Origin: Alsobacter ponti
Lineage (GTDB): Bacteria > Pseudomonadota > Alphaproteobacteria > Rhizobiales > Beijerinckiaceae
Assembly (NCBI RefSeq): GCF_024294805.1
Contig: NZ_JANCLU010000029.1
Coordinates: forward strand, 1 to 48,744
Reading direction: 5' to 3'
Length of the DNA: 48,744 nt
Shown here: piece after piece, positions 8,479 to 14,850 of the stretch
How positions within the stretch are numbered: position 1 is the stretch's first letter
Layout: each line of letters begins with the position of its first letter
Translations under genes and position numbers: made by a program
The notes under the pieces: model-generated
Seen by the model: only the letters and a program-made list of their open reading frames with translations
Databases searched by the model: none
Told to the model about the DNA's origin: nothing

Positions 8479-9459
8479 TCAGAGAGCGGCGAGCGCGAGC
8501 GCCACGGCAGCCAGCGCCCCCAGCTGGAAGACGCAGGCGGCCCGATAGAGGCGCAAAGCGCGGGCGATGTCCGCCGCGTTGGCGTCGCGTCGCCCGTCGC
8601 CCATGAAGGCGTCCTCCACCCGCGCGTCGCCATAGATGCGCGGCCCGGCGAGGCTGAGGCCGAGCGCGCCGGCCATGGCGGCCTCGGGCCACCCGGCGTT
8701 GGGCGATCGGTGGCGTCGCGCATCGCGAAACACCGCCCGGAGCGCGTCGCGCGGCGAGGCGTCCGGCGTGACGGTCGCCGCCAGCACAATCCACACCGCG
8801 GCGAGCCGGGAAGCCGGAAGGTTTATCAGGTCGTCGATGCGCGCCGCCGCCCAGCCGAACGCCAGATGGCGCGGCGAACGGTGGCCGATCATGCTGTCGG
8901 CGGTGTTGGCGGCCTTGTACAGCGCGCCGCCGGGCAGGCCGAGAACCGCCGTCCAGAACACAGGCGCGACGACGCCGTCGGCGAAGTTCTCCGCCAGGCT
9001 TTCAATGGCGGCGCGCGAAACGCCCGCCTCGTCGAGCACCGCCGTGTTGCGGCCGACGATCATGGACACGGCGCGGCGGCCCTCTTGCAGGCCCTGGCCG
9101 AGGGCGTCGGCGACGGCGCGGACATGCTCGTCGAGGCTGCGCTGCGCCGGCAGGCTGGCGGCGACGACAGCGAGGGCGATGAGGCCCGCCGCGCCGACGG
9201 CGAGCGCCCACTGGATCGCGAACGCCACGAGTCCCGTGACGCCGAGCAGGAGCGCGAGCGCCAGCACGCCGGCCGCGCGGCGCGCCGAGAAATCCATCGT
9301 CTCGCGGTTCAACGCCCGGTCGAGCCATCCCACCAGCGCGCCCATCCAGGTGACCGGGTGGCCGATGGCGCGGTATAGGGCGGGAGGATAGCCGAACGCG
9401 GCCTCGATCAGCGCGGCCGCGAGCGCCAGGACGACGGTGGTATCCGGGGGCATGGGCAC
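8479..9459 (-). CDS. cbiB: Adenosylcobinamide-phosphate synthase CbiB (CobD in Pseudomonas nomenclature)
   Basis: Integral membrane enzyme that joins the aminopropanol moiety to adenosylcobyric acid. The 326 residues have several hydrophobic helices (for example residues 66-105), the HPVTWMGALVGWLDRALN motif, the SIVGRNTAVLDEAGV-like block (here MIVGRNTAVLDEAG), ESLAENFADGVVAPVFW, and the loop GALYKAANTADSMIGHRS, all family hallmarks. Two starts are possible, MPMPPD at 9459 or MPPD six bases later. The 5' end overlaps the divergent cobC by a few bases, so the two genes must share or interleave their promoters. Confidence 0.93.
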   Translation of the reverse strand: MPMPPDTTVVLALAAALIEAAFGYPPALYRAIGHPVTWMGALVGWLDRALNRETMDFSARRAAGVLALALLLGVTGLVAFAIQWALAVGAAGLIALAVVAASLPAQRSLDEHVRAVADALGQGLQEGRRAVSMIVGRNTAVLDEAGVSRAAIESLAENFADGVVAPVFWTAVLGLPGGALYKAANTADSMIGHRSPRHLAFGWAAARIDDLINLPASRLAAVWIVLAATVTPDASPRDALRAVFRDARRHRSPNAGWPEAAMAGALGLSLAGPRIYGDARVEDAFMGDGRRDANAADIARALRLYRAACVFQLGALAAVALALAAL

Positions 9460-10495
9460 GGTGACTGTGACGACTCTCGCGGGCGACAGCCTGCTTTACC
9501 ACGGCGGCGACCTGGCGGAAGCGCGGCGGCGCTTCCCGGGGGCGCCGGAGCCGTGGCTGGACCTCTCGACCGGAATCAACGCCGTCCCGTATCCCGTTGG
9601 CGAGCTTGCCGAAAGCGCCTGGACCCGCCTGCCGGACGCCGACGCGGTGCGCCGTCTGGAGGCGGCGGCGGCCTCGGCCTATGGCGCGCCGGACGCGGGC
9701 CTCGTCGTCGCCGCGCCTGGCACCCAGGCCCTGATCCAGATCCTGCCGCGCGTCCACGCCGCGCGACGCGTCGCGATCCTCGGCTTCACCTATGGCGAGC
9801 ACGCCGCCGCCTGGCGCGCCGCCGGCGCGGAGGTCGCGACCGTCGAGCGGGTCGAGGATCTGATCGACGCCGACGCGGCGGTGATCGTCACTCCCAACAA
9901 CCCCGACGGGCGCGTCGTCGGGGCGGGCGACCTGGCCGTGCTGGCCGGCGCGCTCGGCGCACGCGGCGGGCTGCTGGTGGTCGACGAGGCCTTCGCCGAC
10001 ATCGCGCCGGGGGTGGCGAACCTCGCGCCGCAACTGCCGCCGGGCGCGGTGGTGCTGCGCTCTTTCGGCAAGACCTACGGGCTGGCCGGCCTGCGGCTCG
10101 GCTTCGCTGTCGCCCGCGAGCCTTTGGGGAGCCGGCTGCGCGCCGCGCTCGGACCCTGGGCGGTGTCCGGCCCGGCGCTGGAGATTGGCGCGCGGGCGCT
10201 GGCGGACCGCGACTGGCTCGCCGCGACGGCGCGGCGGCTGGCCGGGGACGTGGCGCGGCTCGATGGGCTGCTGGAGCGGGCGGGGCTCGCCATCGTCGGC
10301 GGCACGCCGTTGTTCCGGCTGGCTTCGCACTCGCGCGCGTTCGCCCTTTTCGAGGCGCTTGGCCGCCAGGGCGTGCTGACGCGGCCGTTCGCCGCGCGAC
10401 CGCACTGGCTGCGCTTCGGCCTGCCGGGCGGAGACGAGGCGTGGCGGCTGTTAGAAGAGCGGCTGGCCGGGGCGGCGCGCGAGGTGGGGCCATGA
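9452..10495 (+). CDS. cobC: Threonine-phosphate decarboxylase, PLP-dependent (CobC type)
   Basis: Fold-type I aminotransferase family enzyme that makes (R)-1-amino-2-propanol O-2-phosphate, the substrate used by CbiB. Visible features are HGGDLAEARRRFP, LDLSTGINAVPYP, the VTPNNPDGRVV substrate/PLP loop, VVDEAFADIAP with the pyridine-binding Asp, and SFGKTYGLAGLRLG with the PLP lysine near residue 207. Length 347 residues is normal. I chose the ATG at 9452 because CGGGGGC sits just upstream; an in-frame GTG at 9437 would add five residues. Its stop overlaps the start of the ion-channel gene in an ATGA. Confidence 0.92.
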   Translation: MGTVTVTTLAGDSLLYHGGDLAEARRRFPGAPEPWLDLSTGINAVPYPVGELAESAWTRLPDADAVRRLEAAAASAYGAPDAGLVVAAPGTQALIQILPRVHAARRVAILGFTYGEHAAAWRAAGAEVATVERVEDLIDADAAVIVTPNNPDGRVVGAGDLAVLAGALGARGGLLVVDEAFADIAPGVANLAPQLPPGAVVLRSFGKTYGLAGLRLGFAVAREPLGSRLRAALGPWAVSGPALEIGARALADRDWLAATARRLAGDVARLDGLLERAGLAIVGGTPLFRLASHSRAFALFEALGRQGVLTRPFAARPHWLRFGLPGGDEAWRLLEERLAGAAREVGP

Positions 10496-11277
10496 AAGGC
10501 CGCACGCTGCGCCAAAGGGCGGCCGTCGAGCTGCATCGTCTTTATTGGGGACGCAGCGAGGACGCCCAGCGGTTCCGCTACGGGCTGCTGGCCCTCGATA
10601 TCGTCACGGTGCTGTTCATCGTCGTCACGTCCTTCCTGCCGCCGGCCGGCTGGATAGAAGTGCTCGACGTGGTGTTCGGCGTGGCGTTGCTGGCGGAGGT
10701 CGTGGGCCGGATCGCGGCGAGCCCGCGCCCGTGGCGCGAGGCGCTGACGCCTCTGACGCTCGTGGATTATGTCGCGGTGATCTCGTTCCTCGCGCCCATC
10801 GTCGGGGAGGGGGCGGGGTTCCTGCGCGTGCTGCGGACCTTGCGCCTGCTGCACTCGTACCGGACGCTGGCGCGGCTGCGGACGGACAGCGAGTTCTTCC
10901 GCCGCTACGAGGAGGTGATCATCGCCGCGGTCAACCTCGGCGTGTTCATCTTCATCATGACGGCGGTGGTGTTCCAGACGCAGCACTGGACCAATCCGAG
11001 CATCGCGAACTACGCCGACGCTCTCTATTTCACCGTGACGGCGCTGACGACGACCGGCTTCGGCGACATCACGTTGCCGGGCACCACCGGACGGATGATC
11101 TCGGTGGTCATCATGATCTGCGGCGTCACCCTGTTCCTGCGTCTCGCGCAGGTGCTGTTTCGTCCTGCCAAGGTCCGCTATCCTTGCCCGGCGTGCGGGC
11201 TCCAGCGCCATGAGCCCGACGCCGTCCACTGCAAGGCGTGCGGCACGTTGCTCAACATCCCGGACGAGGGGGACTGA
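10492..11277 (+). CDS. Voltage-gated-type potassium channel with C-terminal zinc ribbon
   Basis: A 261-residue six-helix channel subunit. Helices S1-S3 lie at about 32-105; an S4-like arginine ladder (R112, R115, R118, R124, R128) follows; S5 spans about 143-162; the pore loop has the selectivity filter TTTGFGDI (186-193); S6 is about 201-220. The cytoplasmic tail ends in a rubredoxin-like zinc ribbon (C232, C235, C247, C250) rather than an RCK domain. The filter reads GFGD rather than GYGD, which still fits potassium channels. The ATG overlaps the cobC stop, so it is translationally coupled to a B12 gene, probably through compact packing rather than shared function. Confidence 0.85.
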   Translation: MKGRTLRQRAAVELHRLYWGRSEDAQRFRYGLLALDIVTVLFIVVTSFLPPAGWIEVLDVVFGVALLAEVVGRIAASPRPWREALTPLTLVDYVAVISFLAPIVGEGAGFLRVLRTLRLLHSYRTLARLRTDSEFFRRYEEVIIAAVNLGVFIFIMTAVVFQTQHWTNPSIANYADALYFTVTALTTTGFGDITLPGTTGRMISVVIMICGVTLFLRLAQVLFRPAKVRYPCPACGLQRHEPDAVHCKACGTLLNIPDEGD

Positions 11278-11313
11278 CCCGGCTCTCTCGAAGCGTTTGA
11301 ATCCGGCTCGGAA

Positions 11314-11646
11314 ATGCGCCAAAGCATGGCGATGCAACCGCAAATCGATCCCGCCAGGCTCAGCGCCGCCGCCGACGAGGCCAGCGAATTCCTGAAGTCG
11401 CTCGCCAGCCCCGTGCGGCTGCGCCTGCTGTGCATGATCGTGGGCGGGGAGGCCTCGGTCGGCGAACTGGCCGAGGCGCTCGGCGTGCGGCAGAGCGTCG
11501 CCTCGCAGCACCTCGCCCTTCTGCGCAAGGACGGGCTCGTCAAGACCCGCCGCGAGGGACAGACGGTCTGGTACGGGCTGGCCGACGACAAGGTGATCCG
11601 CGTCATCGAGGTGCTGCAGGCCGCCTTCTGCCCGGCGGAGGGCTGA
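11314..11646 (+). CDS. ArsR-family regulator with BigR/SqrR-like cysteine pair
   Basis: A 110-residue winged-helix repressor: SPVRLRLLCMI in helix 2, SVGELAEALGVRQSVASQHLALL as the recognition helix-turn-helix, and the wing RREGQTVWYGL. It lacks the ELCVC metal site of ArsR/SmtB. Instead it has only two cysteines, C40 and C106, 66 residues apart, the same spacing as the persulfide-responsive pair of BigR (C42/C108) and SqrR (C41/C107). A sulfide or redox-sensing role is therefore likely but inferred. Three Met codons lie in the first seven; I use the first. It is 4 bp ahead of the methyltransferase-fold gene and probably cotranscribed with it. Confidence 0.85.
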   Translation: MRQSMAMQPQIDPARLSAAADEASEFLKSLASPVRLRLLCMIVGGEASVGELAEALGVRQSVASQHLALLRKDGLVKTRREGQTVWYGLADDKVIRVIEVLQAAFCPAEG

Positions 11647-11650
11647 GCGG

Positions 11651-12322
11651 GTGATCCCCTGGGTTCACCTCGACACCGCGCCGATCCCCGGCGGCGGCGA
11701 ATTGCGGCTGTTCCGGCGCGGGGCGGAGTTCTCGATCCGGCTCGGCGCCAACGAGCTGATGAACAGCCGGCTCAGCGGCTCCGAGGAGGCGCTGGCGACG
11801 CTCACGTGCGACAGGCTCGCCGGCCGCAAGCGCGCGCGCCTGCTGATCGGCGGGCTCGGCATGGGCTTCACGCTGCGCGCGGCCCTGGCTTGCGCGCCAG
11901 CCGACGCCGCTTTGGTCGTGGCGGAACTCCTGCCCGAGGTGGTGGCGTGGGCGCGCGGGCCGATGGCGGAGCTGTTCGCGGGCAGCCTCGACGATCCGCG
12001 CGTGAGCGTGCGCGAGCAGGACGTCGCCGCCGTCATCGCGAGCGGCACGGCCGCGTTCGACGCCATCCTGCTGGATGTCGACAACGGGCCGGACGGCCTG
12101 ACGAGGCCGCAGAACGACGCGCTCTACAATGCTGCGGGGCTGGCCGCCGCGCGGGCGGCCTTGCGGCCGGGCGGCATTCTGGCGGTCTGGTCCGCCGACC
12201 CGGACGACGGCTTCACGCGCCGGCTGCGCCAGGCGGGATTTTCGGTCGAGGAGGTCGCCGTCAAGGCGCACCGGGGCCGGTCCGGCCGCCGGCACGTCAT
12301 CTGGCTGGCACAACGTCCCTGA
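11651..12322 (+). CDS. Spermidine-synthase-like SAM-binding protein
   Basis: 223-residue protein of the class I methyltransferase fold, closest in appearance to the spermidine synthase (SpeE-like) group. It has a GGLGMGFTLRAAL nucleotide-binding loop (residues about 67-79), VAELLPEVVAW for the acidic ribose contact, DAILLDVDNGPDGLT at the active-site position, and the RPGGILAVWSADPD strand. The polyamine-specific residues cannot be judged by eye, so its substrate is unknown. It starts at GTG 11651, four bases after the ArsR stop, and is likely coregulated. Confidence 0.75.
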   Translation: MIPWVHLDTAPIPGGGELRLFRRGAEFSIRLGANELMNSRLSGSEEALATLTCDRLAGRKRARLLIGGLGMGFTLRAALACAPADAALVVAELLPEVVAWARGPMAELFAGSLDDPRVSVREQDVAAVIASGTAAFDAILLDVDNGPDGLTRPQNDALYNAAGLAAARAALRPGGILAVWSADPDDGFTRRLRQAGFSVEEVAVKAHRGRSGRRHVIWLAQRP

Positions 12323-12437
12323 GCCCGAAGTTGGCGGAGCTTGCGAACACGCGTAGGAATGACGCCGCGCGGGGCGTTTCGTGGTAGTTTTCATGCTGCC
12401 GCGCCGAGGCGCGATCGTGGGCGGCCGGTCAAGGATG

Positions 12438-12455
12438 CGGTTCCGCTTCCGCTGC
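12438..12455. repeat. 18-bp dispersed repeat element, partial third copy
   Basis: The 18-mer CGGTTCCGCTTCCGCTGC occurs here and exactly twice more, at 37153-37170 and 37405-37422, inside the larger direct repeats there. Here it stands in the 254-bp gap before the DUF2188 gene. Outside the 18-mer the match is only partial (a GC-rich CCG..GGG..GACGG pattern). It may be a decayed member of an extragenic repeat family. Confidence 0.5.
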
Positions 12456-12576
12456 GCCGCCGGGCGACGGGTGGACGGAGCCCGCAGCCGTTGGATGAGT
12501 CCAGAAGCCGGGCCCGGAACGCGCCGGGCGCGGCTTCGTTGACGTTCCCGAGACCTTCGCACCCCGGGGGAGCCGC

Positions 12577-12816
12577 ATGTCGGACGTCGTCTATGAAATC
12601 GTGCCCCACGATGGGGGCTGGGCCTACAGCTTGGGCGGGGCCTATTCCGAAACTTTCGCCAGCCGCGAGCAGGCCATCGAAGCGGCCCATCTGGCCGCCC
12701 AGGAGCAGCGCGCGCCGGGCGAGCCGGCGGTGATTTCCTACCAGGACGCGGACGGACGCTGGCGCGAGGAACGCGCGCGCGGCGGAGATCGCCCGCATCC
12801 CGTGGTGCGGGAATAG
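12577..12816 (+). CDS. DUF2188 domain protein
   Basis: Small soluble 79-residue protein. The pattern EIVPHDGGWAYSLGGAYSETFASREQAIEAAHLAA followed by an ISYQDADGRWREER strand resembles DUF2188, a short family of unknown function. No signal peptide or membrane segment. The ATG at 12577 is preceded by CCCGGGGGAGCCGC, a strong ribosome site. It stands alone after a 254-bp gap and seems to be its own transcription unit. Confidence 0.65.
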   Translation: MSDVVYEIVPHDGGWAYSLGGAYSETFASREQAIEAAHLAAQEQRAPGEPAVISYQDADGRWREERARGGDRPHPVVRE

Positions 12817-12904
12817 CGGTCCGGCTCCGCGACCGGCGGTTGGACGGCCTAGCCGGGCCTTTTCTCGATCAGCTTAGGGCGGCGGCGCGCGGTCGCGCCC
12901 CGCA

Positions 12905-13066
12905 TCAGAACGAGACGGCGCGCTGGAACGCGGCGGCGAGGCCTGACATCGTGCTTGCGAGACAGAAGGCGAGCACAGCCGCCGTGGAGACGAGCACGAG
13001 ACAGAGCACGCATTTCTCGCGCAACTCGACATCGTACCTCATCGGCGCTTCCCGAACCGGGCGCAT
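12905..13066 (-). CDS. Small single-pass membrane protein (53 aa), hypothetical
   Basis: A short open frame beginning MRPVREAPMRYDVELREK and ending FQRAVSF. Residues about 19-46 form one hydrophobic segment (CVLCLVLVSTAAVLAFCLAS) after a charged N-terminus, the layout of a small inner-membrane protein. It resembles the 59-residue frame at 26386-26565: a charged 20-25 residue lead, one helix, and an FQR..V..SF tail. That paired pattern is the main reason to believe it. An inner Met at residue 9 is an alternative start. Function unknown. Confidence 0.42.
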   Translation of the reverse strand: MRPVREAPMRYDVELREKCVLCLVLVSTAAVLAFCLASTMSGLAAAFQRAVSF

Positions 13067-13325
13067 GGCGAAATGTCCTTTCGATAACCGCCCCGGGGCT
13101 TGCCCCGGCGGGTCCGCGCGTCGGCTCGGGGGCGACCTCTCGGCGGCTCAGAAATCGATGCTTCAAAAACGATCTTCCAATGCGCCCAAAATAGCCGGAT
13201 CGCAGAACAGGCGCTACGAACTCCAGGTTGTATTTGGCGTGTTCTCGCTGTACGCTGGCGGTTGACTTGGTATTTACTATTCCACGTCAGGCCCGGCGGG
13301 GTTTGGCCTTGGAGGAGGGACGCGG
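13067..13325. other. Intergenic region without recognised gene
   Basis: Separates the small membrane ORF from the end of the oxidase cluster. It is locally AT-richer around 13180-13295 and contains TTGACT near 13264, but I see no matching -10 box and no intrinsic terminator for the cytochrome gene that ends at 13326. Confidence 0.4.
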
Positions 13326-13901
13326 TTACTGAAGCGTATAGAGGTAGGCCGCGACGTCGCGGGCCTCGTCCGCGCGGATGCCGGTGCGAGGCATCGCCGT
13401 CCTGGGGGAGAGGGATGGCGGGTCGACGATCCAGGCCACGAGATTGGCCGGGCTGTTGATCGCGACGCCGGCGAAATAGGCGCGACCGGCGATGCCGCCC
13501 AGCGGCGGGCCGACCCGTCCGTCGGCGCCGCGCACGCCGGGCACGGTGTGGCAGCCGGCGCAGCCGTAGCGGCGGATCAGCTCCGGCGCGCGATCCGGGT
13601 CGCCGCCGGTGAGGCGGACCGCCGCCTGCCGGGCGCGGGAGGGCTCGAGAATTCCGTAGAACACGGCCGTCGCCGCGCCGCAGGCGAGCACAGCCAGCAT
13701 CAGGGCGATCAGCTTGGCCTGGCCGCTCATCAGGCGGGGGCGGCGCTCGGGCGCGGCGGGCGTGTCCATTGGATCGGCCATCGCGGCGCGCCGAGGGGCG
13801 GGGCGGCGGGGGCGGCGGAAGGCGAGGGCGGTCAGCGCCGCGCCCACGGCGAGCGCGGCGCCGCCGATCAGGCGATCGCGAAAGGCCGGGCCGCCGATCA
13901 T
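13326..13901 (-). CDS. Membrane-anchored cytochrome c, end of the oxidase cluster
   Basis: 191-residue class I c-type cytochrome. With the start at 13901 it has two hydrophobic segments, residues about 11-28 and 63-84, then a periplasmic haem domain with CAGCH (C114, C117, H118), VGPPLGGIAGRAYFAG, and an AMPRTGI methionine near the C-terminus as likely sixth ligand. The ATG at 13901 overlaps the preceding stop (ATGA), which favours this start over inner Met codons that would leave one anchor. It probably passes electrons to the caa3 oxidase or serves as an accessory subunit. Both are inferences from position. Confidence 0.82.
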   Translation of the reverse strand: MIGGPAFRDRLIGGAALAVGAALTALAFRRPRRPAPRRAAMADPMDTPAAPERRPRLMSGQAKLIALMLAVLACGAATAVFYGILEPSRARQAAVRLTGGDPDRAPELIRRYGCAGCHTVPGVRGADGRVGPPLGGIAGRAYFAGVAINSPANLVAWIVDPPSLSPRTAMPRTGIRADEARDVAAYLYTLQ

Positions 13902-14251
13902 CGCTCGCACCCCGTCATCATCAGCCCCGCCGCCCCCTGCGTCAGGATCACCAGCGCGAACAGCACGGACACCAGCGCGCCCGCCATGGCGGCGAAGCGG
14001 GTCGGCCGCCCGGCGCGGGCCGAGCCCGGCGGGTCGTCGTCCCCGGCGGCCGGCATGGCGCGCCAGGACAGCCACGCCCCGGCCAGCGCCGCCAGCACGG
14101 CGACCGCCGCCAGCGCCGGCACGGCGGGCCATTTGTGCGCGCACATCCACGGCGTCACGGCGTAGGACGCCTGCGTGTGCGCCAGCCACGCGACGGGCCC
14201 GACGAACAGGCCGGCGCTCGGCCACCCTCTCTCGCTGCGGGGCGCGCTCAT
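13898..14251 (-). CDS. Small integral membrane protein of the oxidase cluster
   Basis: 117 residues, probably three membrane helices: about 12-32, 43-62 and 88-112. The N-terminal motif VGPVAWLAHTQASYAVTPWMC is distinctive, with a buried His and a Cys that could bind metal or haem, although no family function is known to me. Both ends overlap neighbours in ATGA (oxidase subunit III upstream, cytochrome c downstream), so it is made together with the oxidase. It may be a subunit-IV-like or assembly component. It does not resemble CtaG or Surf1. Confidence 0.7.
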   Translation of the reverse strand: MSAPRSERGWPSAGLFVGPVAWLAHTQASYAVTPWMCAHKWPAVPALAAVAVLAALAGAWLSWRAMPAAGDDDPPGSARAGRPTRFAAMAGALVSVLFALVILTQGAAGLMMTGCER

Positions 14252-14850
14252 GCCAGCCTCGGAGCCCAGTAGAGCAGCCCGTAAATGGGCAGCCACGACG
14301 CCACGACGAAGTTCCAGTAGAAGGCGTTGTCGGAGACGTCGCTGTAGCGCTTGCCGACCACGTGGCCGGTGAACATCAGCGCCGTCAGCACCCAGGTGTC
14401 CGCCGCGTCGGTGACGAGGTGCAGCGTGTGCAGGCCGAGCAGCAGCCAGACGATCGACCCGTAGGCGTTGACGTCCCAGCGCACCATCAGGGCCGGGAAC
14501 TCGGCCGCCCGCAGCGCCATCAGCGCCAGCGGGATCAGGCTCATCACCACCATCCAGAGCCGCACGGCGCGCAGGTCCTGCCGCCGCGCGGCGCGCTGGA
14601 CGAGCCAGTTGGGCACGGCGCTCGCCACCAGCAGCACGGTGAACAGGCTCGACCAGGTGAGCGCCGGCGGCGGCGCGCTCAGCGGCCATTGCGGGTTCAG
14701 CCAGGCCAGATAGAGGTAGGCCCCCGCGGCGATCGCGAACCCGGTTCCCTCGAGCGCGCAGAAGCCGAGCGTCCCCCACCACATGGTCGAGCGCGGCCCA
14801 AAGGCGAAATCGGGCAGCGACGAGACGTCGAGGACGGGGCGCTGGCGCAT
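14248..14850 (-). CDS. ctaE: Cytochrome c oxidase subunit III
   Basis: Haem-copper oxidase subunit III, 200 residues, about five membrane helices, which is the short form lacking the first two helices of mitochondrial COX3. It keeps the helix-III Glu in CALEGTGFAIAAG, the LGLHTLHLV motif (usually GxHxxHV), and the C-terminal aromatic run NAFYWNFVVASWLPIYGLLYW. Start at ATG 14850 shares one base with the ctaD stop. The family stabilises the oxygen-reducing core of subunit I. Confidence 0.9.
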   Translation of the reverse strand: MRQRPVLDVSSLPDFAFGPRSTMWWGTLGFCALEGTGFAIAAGAYLYLAWLNPQWPLSAPPPALTWSSLFTVLLVASAVPNWLVQRAARRQDLRAVRLWMVVMSLIPLALMALRAAEFPALMVRWDVNAYGSIVWLLLGLHTLHLVTDAADTWVLTALMFTGHVVGKRYSDVSDNAFYWNFVVASWLPIYGLLYWAPRLA

